Source: Actinopolyspora mortivallis DSM 44261
Lineage (GTDB): Bacteria; Actinomycetota; Actinomycetes; Mycobacteriales; Pseudonocardiaceae
Direction of reading: 5' to 3'
Length of the DNA stretch: 64,000 bases
Assembly: GCF_000384035.1 (NCBI RefSeq)
Contig: NZ_KB913024.1
Location: forward strand, 1,255,655-1,319,654
Made by a program: the position numbers and the translations under genes. Under the pieces are notes generated by a model that was not told where the DNA came from, made no database searches, and saw only the letters and a list, made by a program, of their open reading frames with translations. Shown piece after piece: positions 36,985 to 45,662 of the stretch (positions within the stretch are counted from its first letter, which is position 1; every line of letters begins with the position of its first letter).

Positions 36985-37650
36985 TTGCCTCCTCACTCGA
37001 CGGTCTGTGGTCTGCGCCGTGCCGAACTGCGCTCTGCCGACCCCGCGGAAACCGCGCTGTTCTACCGAAGGTTGCTGGACTGGACGGTGTTGCGGTCCGA
37101 GCACGGCTTCGAATGCTGGGTCGGCGAGCGCAGGTGCGCGACGGTACGTGCCGACGGTTCCCCGGGGGAAACCCCGCGATGGCGTCCCGTGTTCGCGGGA
37201 GCCTCCGAGACCGCCGAACTCACCGGACCCGAGGACACCCCGGCCAGCATGGTCACCGGGCGGGCCCAGCACGGGCCGTGGGCACCCCGTCCCCGGCGGG
37301 GGGAGCCGTGCTGGATCGAACTACACACGAGCGAGGAACGCTCGGCCGACGAGTTCTGGAGCGGTTCGCTGTTCTGGTCGGTGCGGCAGGGGCCGCCGGG
37401 CGCCCTCTACACGGTGCGGGACTCGGCGATAGCGGGCCGGACCGCCCAGCGTGGTTCCGTCGCGGGAACCGGGTGGTTGTGTTACTTCACCGTCGACGAG
37501 CTCGACCGCGCCGCCGAACGGGTCCCCGAAATCGGAGGCTCGGTGCTGGAGCAGGGTCACCACGACACGCTGGGCAGGACACTGGTGGTCGCCGACGTCG
37601 ACGGCGCGGTCTCCGCCCTGGTCGAAGGGGCCGGAGGTTGGGGAGGATGA
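36985..37650 (+). CDS. Two-domain VOC (glyoxalase-like) protein
   Basis: A 221-residue protein with two vicinal-oxygen-chelate half domains: an N-terminal one from LRRAELRSADPAETALFYRR and a C-terminal one from PCWIELHTSEERSADEF to the VVADVDGAVSALVE strand. Metal ligands are poorly conserved, so it may be a non-catalytic or binding member. The TTG start at 36985 lacks a strong ribosome site. The stop codon is 3 bp from the convergent recombinase gene. Confidence 0.75.
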   Translation: MPPHSTVCGLRRAELRSADPAETALFYRRLLDWTVLRSEHGFECWVGERRCATVRADGSPGETPRWRPVFAGASETAELTGPEDTPASMVTGRAQHGPWAPRPRRGEPCWIELHTSEERSADEFWSGSLFWSVRQGPPGALYTVRDSAIAGRTAQRGSVAGTGWLCYFTVDELDRAAERVPEIGGSVLEQGHHDTLGRTLVVADVDGAVSALVEGAGGWGG

Positions 37651-37653
37651 GAC

Positions 37654-38661
37654 TCACTCGTCCTGTCGGCGGGAGGTGAGTTCGCCCAACACCCGGTTGG
37701 TGCGGTTGGCCCGCACGGACAGCCGCTGTTCTCGGGCCGTGACGTCGATGTAGGACTGGCTGGAACTGATCGAGGCGTGCCCGAGCAGTTTCGCGATCTC
37801 GGCGGCGTTGGCGCCGTCCTCGGCCAGTCTGGTGGCGAAGGTGTGCCGCAGCGCGTGCACCATCGCCCCGCGCCGCACCCGGTCGGAAACCCCGGCGGCC
37901 TTCAGGGACTGCTGTACCAGGTACTGCAGACCACCGCGGCGCAGCGCCTCACCGCGGTGGTTGACGAACAGCGGCTCGGCTCCGGGCAGGCGTCGCCCGA
38001 AACGTCGTCTGCGACTGTCCAGATAGTCCTCCAGAATCCCCTCGAGGGACTCGTCGATCGGCACGGACCTGTTGACCCCGCCCTTGCCGCGTACGTGCAG
38101 CCTGCGTTCCCCGCGCCGCCCGGCCAGGCAGGACACGGTCAGATCGAGCAGTTCGGCCGAGCGCAGCCCGGTGCACAGCAGGGTCGCCAGCACCGCCAGG
38201 TCCCGTTCCGGCCACGGGTCGCGGGCCTTGCGCGCCCCCTGGGCCACCGAGCGCAGCAGCCTTTCCGGGGTCTGCTCACCCTCCAGCGGTTTCGGCGTGG
38301 TCTCCGTGGTGCGTGGCTTGGGCACCACCGGCATCGGGTTTCCCGAACTGGCTCCCTCCACCACGAGGAAACGGAAGAACCCGTTCCAGCTCGACCACGC
38401 CCGCGTCACCGAGGAGGCCGAGCGGGTGGCGGCGTAACGGGCGAAGGCCGACCGCAGCGAGTGGGAGGTGACCTCGGAAAGCGACAGTTCGTCTCTCCGG
38501 CGGCCGGTGACCTCGGCCAGTTCCGTGGCCACCGACTCCAGGTCCCGCCGGTAGGCGCGCAGCGAGTTCTCGGCCATCTTCCGGGCCTGGAGGTGTTCCA
38601 GATAGCTCGCGCTCCACCGGGCCAGGGTGTGATCGGCGTCGGAAGCGGATTCCGTGTGCAT
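37654..38661 (-). CDS. Tyrosine recombinase (XerC/XerD-like)
   Basis: A 335-residue site-specific recombinase with an N-terminal SAM-like core-binding domain (about residues 5-110) and an intact catalytic domain: Arg I in CTGLRSAELLDL, Lys in RGKGGVNR, HxxR in VHALRHTFATRL, His in LGHASISSSQ and the nucleophile Tyr in SYIDV. The ATG at 38661 has a GGAGG site. It may be a chromosomal Xer protein or a free integrase; it lies upstream of the tRNA-Leu, outside the inferred island. Confidence 0.88.
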   Translation of the reverse strand: MHTESASDADHTLARWSASYLEHLQARKMAENSLRAYRRDLESVATELAEVTGRRRDELSLSEVTSHSLRSAFARYAATRSASSVTRAWSSWNGFFRFLVVEGASSGNPMPVVPKPRTTETTPKPLEGEQTPERLLRSVAQGARKARDPWPERDLAVLATLLCTGLRSAELLDLTVSCLAGRRGERRLHVRGKGGVNRSVPIDESLEGILEDYLDSRRRRFGRRLPGAEPLFVNHRGEALRRGGLQYLVQQSLKAAGVSDRVRRGAMVHALRHTFATRLAEDGANAAEIAKLLGHASISSSQSYIDVTAREQRLSVRANRTNRVLGELTSRRQDE

Positions 38662-38756
38662 CCGAGAGCACCTCCGCAGCGGTCGTGTCCGTGTTGGTCG
38701 GCGGGCGGGGCCCGCGGCACGGCGCGTGGCTGTGCCGCGGGAGGGGCCTTCCGGGG

Positions 38757-40118
38757 TCAGGCGGTACGCAGGAAGTGGTCCAGCACCCTGGTGCCGAAGC
38801 GCAGACCGTCCACAGGAACGCGCTCGTCCACCCCGTGGAACAGGGCGGAGAAGTCCAGGTCGGGGGGAAGCCGCAGCGGGGCGAAGCCGAAGCAGTTCAT
38901 GCCCAGCCTGCTGAAGGACTTGGCGTCGGTGCCGCCGGACATCATGTACGGCAGGGTGTGGGCGGCCGGGTCCTCGGTGAGCAGGGAACGGCTCATGGAC
39001 TCCACCAACTGGCCCTCGAAGCGGGTTTCCACCGGGGGAAGCCCGACCCACTCGCGTTCCACCTCGGGGCCGAGGATCTCGGCGAGCTCCCGGTCGAAGG
39101 CCTCCTCCCGGCCGGGCAGGATGCGACAGTCCACCGAGGCCTCGGCGACGGAGGGGATGACGTTGGCCTTGTAACCCGCGTTGAACATCGTCGGGTTGGC
39201 GATGTCGCGCACGGTGGCGCCGATGATGCGGGAGAGGTTACCGAGCTTGGCGAGGGCCCCGTCGAGGTCGTCTTCCGGGAACTCCCAGCCGGTCAGTTCG
39301 GTCACCCCGTCGAGGAACTCCCGCACGCTGTCGTTGAGCACGATCGGGAAGCGGTGGTTGCCGAGGCGGGCCACCGCCTCGGCCAGCTTGGTGACCGCGT
39401 TGTCCTCGTGCACCATCGAACCGTGTCCCGCGCGGGCGCGGACCCGGAGTTTGAGCCACCGGATGCCCTTCTCCGCCGTCTGGATCAGATAGGCGCGGAC
39501 CCCGTCCTCGAAGGTGACCGAGTACCCTCCGACCTCGCTGACGGCCTCGGTGCAGCCCTCGAACAGTTCGGGGCGGTGGTCGGCCAGCCACTGGGCACCC
39601 TGCAGCCCCCCGGCTTCCTCGTCGGCGAGGAAGGCGAACACCAGGTCGCGTTGGGGGGTGATGCCGTCGCGTTTGAGACGGCGGGCGCTGGCCAGGGTCA
39701 TGGCGACCATGTCCTTCATGTCCACCGCCCCGCGTCCCCACAGGTAGCCGTCCCGCACCGTGCCGGAGAAGGGGTGGACCGACCACTCGGTGGGCTCGGC
39801 CGGGACCACGTCCAGGTGACCGTGCACCAGCAGCCCGCCGCGCTGCCGGTCGGCCCCGGGCAGACGGGCGATCACGTTGCCCCGCCCCGGGGTGTCGCCG
39901 GACTCCACGTAGGTGGTCTCGAAACCCACCTCGCCCAGTTTCTCGGCGACGTACTCGGCCGCGGGGCGTTCCGGGCTGAGCGTGTCCGGATCGCCGGTGT
40001 TGGTGGTGTCGAAACGGATCAGTTCGGAGGCGAGGTCGACGACCTCGTCCTCGGCGCGTCGCAGGCCCGGGTCGCTGTTGGCCGAGCCGCCGTTTTCGGG
40101 ATCAACATGTGCGCTCAC
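38757..40118 (-). CDS. M20/M28 family metallopeptidase
   Basis: A 453-residue dinuclear zinc amidohydrolase of the M20 (DapE/ArgE/carboxypeptidase) group. Metal and catalytic motifs: VHGHLDVVPAE, GRGAVDMKDMVAM and ADEEAGG. A dimerisation insert (about 190-310) includes RARAGHGSMVHEDN. The physiological substrate is unknown. The GTG start at 40118 has an AAAGG site. It is the last core gene before the tRNA-Leu. Confidence 0.9.
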   Translation of the reverse strand: MSAHVDPENGGSANSDPGLRRAEDEVVDLASELIRFDTTNTGDPDTLSPERPAAEYVAEKLGEVGFETTYVESGDTPGRGNVIARLPGADRQRGGLLVHGHLDVVPAEPTEWSVHPFSGTVRDGYLWGRGAVDMKDMVAMTLASARRLKRDGITPQRDLVFAFLADEEAGGLQGAQWLADHRPELFEGCTEAVSEVGGYSVTFEDGVRAYLIQTAEKGIRWLKLRVRARAGHGSMVHEDNAVTKLAEAVARLGNHRFPIVLNDSVREFLDGVTELTGWEFPEDDLDGALAKLGNLSRIIGATVRDIANPTMFNAGYKANVIPSVAEASVDCRILPGREEAFDRELAEILGPEVEREWVGLPPVETRFEGQLVESMSRSLLTEDPAAHTLPYMMSGGTDAKSFSRLGMNCFGFAPLRLPPDLDFSALFHGVDERVPVDGLRFGTRVLDHFLRTA

Positions 40119-40239
40119 CTGGCCTTTCTACCATCCATGGTCGGGACGAGGGGGGCGGTTAACGGGTGGGGGAACCGATCGGTTATCGTGGTGTCACAAC
40201 GCAGCGAGGGGCCGAAAGGGAATTCCGGTCAGGCTGCAC

Positions 40240-40326
40240 GTCGGAGTGGCGGAAACGGTAGACGCGCTAGCTTGAGGTGCTAGTGACCTATTAATGGTCG
40301 TGGGGGTTCAAGTCCCCCCTCCGACA
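40240..40326 (+). tRNA. tRNA-Leu (anticodon GAG)
   Basis: An 87-base tRNA. The 7-bp acceptor stem pairs exactly (40240-40246 with 40319-40325) and is followed by the discriminator A. The anticodon arm has a 5-bp stem (40267-40271 with 40279-40283) and loop TTGAGGT, giving GAG at 40274-40276, and the long variable arm typical of leucine tRNAs is present. The 3' CCA is not encoded. Its 3' end is a likely attachment site for the island that follows. Confidence 0.95.
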
Positions 40327-40535
40327 CACTGTCAGGGGAGATTTCCCCGATACGCGGGGGGCGAAGATTTGTTGTGGCGGCACCGTGGGTGCCGCTTTTT
40401 TCGTGTGTTGACGCGTTGGCTGTGTGTGGGCCGTGCTGTGACCGCCGGGGTGGTGGTCGGCGTGGCAGGGAGTGCTCCTGGTGCACCCGCCGGTGGTGGC
40501 CGAGCGGCACGCGGCCGTGTCGGGGCTGAGCCCCG

Positions 40536-41286
40536 ATGAGTGATCCCGGGGAGCAGTCCGGCAGTGTTGGTCCCGGTCCGTCGGAGCTGGAGGCGGCTCG
40601 GTTGGTGTTGGCGCGGATGGGGGTGGCGCCGGAGGATCTGGTCGGGTCCGCGGCGGGTTCCTGTGTGGTGCCGAGGTTCGTCGAGTATGTGCCGGGGGTC
40701 GGCTGAGCAGCCGGTGGCGGAGGTGAACCGGGTGGCCGCCTCGACGGGTAATGATCCGGCGTTGGATGCGTTGTTGGTGCGGTTGCACACCGAGACGGCC
40801 TGCCGCCGGGGCGGGGCCCTGGCGTTGAGGGTGGCTGATCTGGATGTGGATCAGTGTCTGGTGTTGTTGCGGGAGAAGAATGATGCGGATGCGGTGGCAG
40901 CCGGTCTCGCCGACACTCATGCGGCATTTGCGCGAGCACGCCGACCAGCGGAGCGCGCATGTGGCTGGTGACGGGAGGGTGCTGCGCTACCGCGGTGGTA
41001 ACCCGTTGACGCATCGCCGGTATGACCACGTGTGGCATCGGCTGGGGCAGCATGTGTCGTGGGTGGCCATCCAGCAGGTCAGCACGCACTGGCTGCGGCA
41101 CACCACGCTGACGTGGGTGGAGCGCCACTTCTCGGCTACGCGGTGGCCCGGGCCTATGCCGGCCACACCGACCACGCCGGCCAGGACGGGGCCACGGCCA
41201 CCTGCGTTCCCGCCGGACTCCCCGAAATCGCCACGGCGTTGACCGCCCTGACCGGAGAAGACCACCCACTGGCCGCACAGGGTTAG
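40536..41286 (+). pseudogene. Decayed tyrosine integrase next to tRNA-Leu
   Basis: Fragments of one phage-type integrase lie in successive reading frames. An N-terminal piece starts with ATG 40536 and stops at 40704-40706; the box I region (HTETACRRGGALAL) continues in a second frame; the box II region (STHWLRHTTLTWVER) lies in a third; and AYAGHTDH returns to the second frame. The position where relatives have the nucleophile Tyr reads Cys (codon 41203-41205). Frameshifts plus loss of the catalytic residue mean it is dead. It starts 210 bp after the tRNA, as expected for an integrated element. Confidence 0.83.
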
Positions 41287-41409
41287 AACCCGGAGCTGTC
41301 CTCCGGTCCTTCCCGGACAGTTGGTGCCGCTGTCTTTCTCTCGAGGCCTGCCCGCCATCACGGATGGTAGGTAGGCCCTCCTGTCCGCCGGGGGGCGGGC
41401 TTGGAGTGT

Positions 41410-41706
41410 GTGTCGAGCGCTTCGGGTGATGTCGCGTTGACCGTGGGGGAGTTGCGGGTGGTGGCGCGTTACGCGGTCGACGGTGCGCGCGACGTTCTCG
41501 CGGTCTTCGAGGAGGTCTGTCCCGGGGATGGGCGGCCGCGTGCTGCTGTGGAGGCCGCGCGGGCTTTCGCCGGTGGTGCTGTGCGGTCGACCTGGCAGCG
41601 CGTTGCCGCGCTGGAGGCGCACCGCGCGGCGGGAGCCGCCGCTGAGGAGACGTCTGCAATGCCGGTCGTGCGGCGGGAGATGCGGTCTCGGCGGCCTGGG
41701 GCGTGA
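41410..41706 (+). pseudogene. Imm5-like putative immunity protein, truncated
   Basis: The first 70 residues (DVALTVGELRVVARYAVDG, then CPGDGRPRAAVEAARAFAGG and QRVAALEAHRAA) resemble the start of the Imm5-like putative immunity proteins common in actinobacteria. The match then leaves the frame; a segment like the family's next helix (GRAAGDAVSAAW) appears in another frame near 41665-41700, and the IS5 remnant follows immediately. It is therefore frameshifted and cut short. The GTG at 41410 has GGAG upstream. Confidence 0.55.
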
Positions 41707-41714
41707 CTGATGGA

Positions 41715-42585
41715 TCAGGTGCGGAGCCCGATGAGGATGCTGGGACTAGGGCCAGGCTGACGTGGAAGTATCGGGCTTTCTTGTGGAAGCGGGTGGCGAT
41801 ACCGCGCCATTGCTTCAGGCGGTTGATGCTGCGTTCGACGACGTTGCGCTGCCGATAGGCAGTGGGATCGAAGGCGGGTGGGCGTCCGCTGCGGGAGCCT
41901 CGCCTGTGGCGGTGTCTGGCCTGGCCGGCCGGTTCCGGGATTGTGACGGCGATGCCGCGACGCCGCAGGTGAGCCCGGATCGCTCGTGATGATTAGGCCT
42001 TGTCGGCGATGACCCGCACCGGTCTCCTGCGGGGATGCCCACCCCTGGCGCAGGGAACTCGGACGGCCGCCAACGACGACAGACACTGCGGGGCATCACC
42101 ACCTTACCCCGGCGTGATCAACATGCTCAGCGGACGGCCACGCTCGAGCACGGTCAGAGGAATCGTGGTGCGTGCTCAGGCCTCCTCGAAACCGACCGAG
42201 TCCTGCGGGCCCCTTGTGTCCCGGCTGCGTGCTTGATGAGCCCGCATCACGGGGGAATCCACACTCAGCGTCCAGTCCACCTCACTGGCGGCATCGGCAG
42301 CCCCGCTGCAGCTCGGTCAGAACGCGCTCCCACGTGCCCTCCTCGGCCCACCGGTAGAAACGAGACTGCGCTCCTCTGCCACGAGCCGAACCGCTCCGGC
42401 ACGTCCCGCCACGGGCAGCTGGTGCGGTCTTTGAAGATCATGCCCTCAACCACCTGCCGATGCTCCCGCCACCGGCCACCCCACTGCGGCGTGACCTGCG
42501 GCAACATCGGCTCCGACCGCGCCCACTCCCGATCGGACAACTCACCATACGACACACCTGACCAACGACTCAGCACACTAGTGGC
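41715..42585 (-). mobile_element. Dead IS5-family insertion sequence remnant
   Basis: Minus-strand fragments of one IS5-type transposase. The N-terminal part (LSDREWARSEPMLPQ, then CPWRDVPERFGSWQ) lies at about 42400-42550, and after a frameshift FYRWAEEGTWERVL follows. The C-terminal part (IADKA, an in-frame stop, then SSRAIR, RNVVERSINRLKQWRG and IATRFHKKARYFHV) lies at about 41720-42015. Frameshifts and a stop codon make it non-functional. I could not identify terminal inverted repeats or a target duplication. Confidence 0.78.
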
Positions 42586-42935
42586 CTTCCCTCCGATAAA
42601 CTGTTTGCGATCCCAGCGATCCGCATGGGACCGGTCTCGTTTCAGAGCTCACCGGCTTCCGGTTAGCGAGGCATCGGCCATACGGACCGGCTTGGACCAC
42701 GACAGCAAGCTCCCACCCGAGAGTGGGAGGCACGATGGTGGTTCGGGCCGCGACAGCGCCGGTCTCCAACAAGGACTTACGGCCCTGGATCGTCGCAGAC
42801 GTCTGCCACTTGCCCGGGCCACACCACCTCCGTATCCTGCCCCGCACGCTCTGAGTGAAGGCATCACAGGCCCGGTATCGCCGAGTCGTCGACGGGATAC
42901 GAGCTGGCGAACGACCACCCGAGTACGGCAGCGGT
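42586..42935. other. Gap with no recognisable gene
   Basis: About 350 bp between the IS5 remnant and the small membrane protein. Open frames exist on both strands but show no known motif, ribosome site or steady codon pattern. It may be further decayed mobile-element DNA. Confidence 0.4.
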
Positions 42936-43289
42936 CTATGGGGAGACCTCACCGGGTCCGAGGCACCCTAGGAATCCATGATCGGCCGGTCGTTCAGTTG
43001 TCATGAGGCACCCTACGGTGCCGACGGTCGTCGAGGCCAGCATCGAGCACAAGTCCAGCGCGATCGTGGCGAGGCGTGGCGAGTACCGCTCTGCTTCCAC
43101 GAACGCCACCCAGCACAGCAGGCTCGTGACGAGCGCGAGCGAGATCCACGGTGGCAGTCTCCGCCGCAGCACGGCGAAGAAGAGGGGCCAGGCCAGCAAC
43201 ACGGTGCTGAGCAGCTCGGCGCTCCACCAGGTCCTCGAGTAGTGGTCCATGAAACGCGACGTGCGGGCAGGACGTGCGTCCGTGGTCAT
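42936..43289 (-). CDS. Small hydrophobic membrane protein, unknown function
   Basis: A 117-residue protein with two or three predicted membrane segments: ELLSTVLLAWPLFFAVL, WISLALVTSLLCWVAFV and LATIALDLCSMLASTTVG. The ATG at 43289 has an AGGAGC ribosome site at good distance, which sets the start well inside a longer open frame. It lies between mobile-element debris and the antibiotic cluster. I recognise no family. Confidence 0.5.
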   Translation of the reverse strand: MTTDARPARTSRFMDHYSRTWWSAELLSTVLLAWPLFFAVLRRRLPPWISLALVTSLLCWVAFVEAERYSPRLATIALDLCSMLASTTVGTVGCLMTTERPADHGFLGCLGPGEVSP

Positions 43290-43798
43290 GCGCTGCTCCT
43301 GGGATCGACGTCGTCCTCGGCACTTCGACGTCACGGCGACTGCCCGGCCCACCACCTCGGCGTCCGGTGTCGTTGTCCGAGCGCCTGTGGAGGCCGCCGT
43401 AACCGGAGCGCGGTCAGCACCCCGACGCTGCACGCAGCGGTCCCGGTCGGAGAAAGCGGTCAGGACGCGAACGAAGAACCTAGTGGTTCCGGGAAGCTGA
43501 CGGCGTGGCCGAAAGCCCCACCTTGAATCTTTCAGAACTCGACGTGCTCCGCACACTACTCAACTGTCCAGACCACAGCCCATCCGATTCCACATTGGCC
43601 AGCGTCAACAACACACCGGACCGATGGCCAACATACCGGCACTCGTACTGGCCGTCTTCCTCGATGTGCCGTGGGGCGGTGCTGGAACCGCTGTTTCCGG
43701 TCGGGCAGACGTTCTGTCCTGGAGCACAGTGGAGGAGCTCGTCTTGGCCCCGTCGACGAGATCGCCCCGCTGGCCCGTTGGGCTCACGTAAACCGCCC
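43290..43798. other. Gap with no recognisable gene, left flank of the cluster
   Basis: About 510 bp between the small membrane protein and the ABC permease stop codon. Open frames of 110-120 codons exist on both strands (43505-43864 plus; 43480-43815 minus), but neither shows a domain. I do not call a gene. Confidence 0.4.
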
Positions 43799-44578
43799 CT
43801 ACCGGTACCTTTCATTCTGATCGCGACGGAAGCTCCACACCACTCCTGCCGTGAAGATCAGTAGCCAGGCGACCAGGTTCACGACGCTCCACCACGGAAC
43901 CTGGCTGCCGACGAACGCTGCGGCGACCAGTTCTCTGGGGCCGCGTGTCGGCATCAGCATCGAGATGGAGTCGAACACGGGTCCCAGCGTCGCGGGCATC
44001 ACGAACAGTCCACCCAGGAATGCAAGCAGGAAGCTGGCCAGGGATATCACCCCGAGAGCGGTCCGCAAACTGAGCGTGTATCCGAACAATGCGCCCAGCA
44101 GGCAGAACGGGATCGTCGTACACAGCAGCGCCAACATTCCCCGGGCGATGGCGCCCGCAGACAGTTGGGCGTCGGTGAACAGTCCTCCGAGAACCAGAAT
44201 CGGGATCGTACCGGCGATCGCGACGACCGTCGTGGCGAAGATCTGTCCGACCGTTCGCGGAAGCGGGCCGGCCGGAAGTGTCCGCAAGAAGACGAACCAC
44301 GCCTCGTGACGCATTTCCGCGACGGTGAAACCGATCTGGAAGACGCATGTCGTGAAGAACGCGAATACGCATAGCTGGGCGACCGCGACGGTCGCGTGCC
44401 GGGGATCCGGAGCTCCGGTCATCTGCGGGAGAACGAAGGCTGCGAACAGAAGTGAGGGGAAGACCAGCGAGGAGATCATGGCGCCGGGGGACCTGACCAG
44501 CTGAGTCATCTCGAACTTGGTGTAGGTTTTGACGAGACGCAGGTCCCGTGTGGCCTCTTCATGAGAAACACTATGCAT
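43799..44578 (-). CDS. ABC-2 type exporter permease
   Basis: A 259-residue integral membrane protein with about six helices (for example MISSLVFPSLLFAAFVLPQM, CVFAFFTTCVFQIGFTV, VVAIAGTIPILVLGGLF, and a C-terminal helix near WSVVNLVAWLLIFTAG), the layout of ABC-2 permeases that export drugs or lipids. Its start overlaps the ATPase gene by 8 bp, so the two form one transporter. In an antibiotic cluster it is the likely product exporter. This assignment is inferred from context. Confidence 0.85.
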   Translation of the reverse strand: MHSVSHEEATRDLRLVKTYTKFEMTQLVRSPGAMISSLVFPSLLFAAFVLPQMTGAPDPRHATVAVAQLCVFAFFTTCVFQIGFTVAEMRHEAWFVFLRTLPAGPLPRTVGQIFATTVVAIAGTIPILVLGGLFTDAQLSAGAIARGMLALLCTTIPFCLLGALFGYTLSLRTALGVISLASFLLAFLGGLFVMPATLGPVFDSISMLMPTRGPRELVAAAFVGSQVPWWSVVNLVAWLLIFTAGVVWSFRRDQNERYR

Positions 44579-45482
44579 CCTGTACCTCCGCTTCGTGTTC
44601 GGATCCCTTCGTGATGGCTATAAAAGCGTCTTCCAGCGAGGCTCGGTCGACGCGCAGCTCGGAGAACGGGATCTCACTGCGGACGATTTCCCGGATGAGT
44701 TCGTCCGAATCGTTCGTGCGTAGTGAGACTTCGTTGTCCTTGCCGACCTTGGGGGCACCGATGAGGGAGGGAAGCGAACGCAACGATATTATGTCCTTTG
44801 TGGTCAGAGTGACCGACTTGGTGGCAAACGTTCCTATGAGATTGAGAGTGGCATCGTCCGCAATCACGCGACCCTTGTCGATGACGACCACTCGTTCCGC
44901 GAGCGCCTCGATCTCTTCGAGGTAGTGGCTCGTGATGATGATGGTGGTACCCGTAGCGTGACGTGTCAGGATCGAGTCCCACATGAGCCGCCGTGATTCC
45001 AGATCGAGTCCTGTAGTCGGTTCGTCGAGCAGAACGAGCTCGGAGTTGCCTACGAAGGCCAGGGCGACCGCCAGGCGGCGTCGCTGTCCTCCTGAGAGGG
45101 CACTGCACCTCCTGGACAGGAATCCGGATAGATCGAACGCCTCGATCAATTCGTCCCGGTCGACGGAATCCCTGAAATGAGCCGAGACCAGGTCGATCGT
45201 CTCGGACACGGACAGCGCCTCGGGAAGGGAGCTCTCCTGCGGTGTTACGCCCAACCGCTCGCGGACGGATCGGTACCGGGGGTTTCCACCCAGGACGTTC
45301 AACGTGCCCGATGTGGGGCGGCGCACGCCCATGAGGAGGCTCAGCAATGTCGATTTTCCGGCACCGTTCGGTCCCAGGAGACCGACGATGGAACCGCGTT
45401 CGACGGTGATCGACAAGTCATCGAGGGCCGTGATGTCGCCGTACCTCTTACCGAGGTGCGAACCACTGATCAGTGGAGTCAC
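44571..45482 (-). CDS. ABC exporter ATP-binding protein
   Basis: A 303-residue ATPase of the DrrA/CcmA type. Walker A GPNGAGKSTL, signature LSGGQRRRLAVAL, Walker B LVLLDEPTTGLD, and switch His in IITSHYLEE are all intact. The C-terminal extension (about 215-303) is typical of antibiotic exporters. The GTG start is at 45482. It overlaps the permease gene and lies 180 bp downstream of the ABC-F gene on the same strand. Confidence 0.92.
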   Translation of the reverse strand: MTPLISGSHLGKRYGDITALDDLSITVERGSIVGLLGPNGAGKSTLLSLLMGVRRPTSGTLNVLGGNPRYRSVRERLGVTPQESSLPEALSVSETIDLVSAHFRDSVDRDELIEAFDLSGFLSRRCSALSGGQRRRLAVALAFVGNSELVLLDEPTTGLDLESRRLMWDSILTRHATGTTIIITSHYLEEIEALAERVVVIDKGRVIADDATLNLIGTFATKSVTLTTKDIISLRSLPSLIGAPKVGKDNEVSLRTNDSDELIREIVRSEIPFSELRVDRASLEDAFIAITKGSEHEAEVQDA

Positions 45483-45662
45483 TCAGCTCTCGCTTTCTTC
45501 AGCTCTAGAAGTGTCCGGACATGCTCGAACGTCGCCGTCCCAGCGATGCCACCGACCGATCCTCGACGCTGGCGCGAAGATGGTCCAGCGATTTTTGCCG
45601 CGACTGGGAGGACGACGTGCAGATCCTTTCCGATCGGTGGGTACGTGCTCCGAAGTACCAGT

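Noticed and set aside
37654-38661. The intact tyrosine recombinase as the island's integrase
   Set aside because: It lies on the core side of the tRNA, separated from it by the M20 peptidase gene, and reads away from it. The decayed integrase right after the tRNA is the better candidate.
42586-42935. A second transposase remnant
   Set aside because: Minus-strand frames have the composition of degraded coding DNA, but I could match no transposase motif with confidence.
42035-43006. A 323-codon plus-strand frame over the IS5 remnant
   Set aside because: It is the complement of transposase fragments and shows no domain or consistent codon use.
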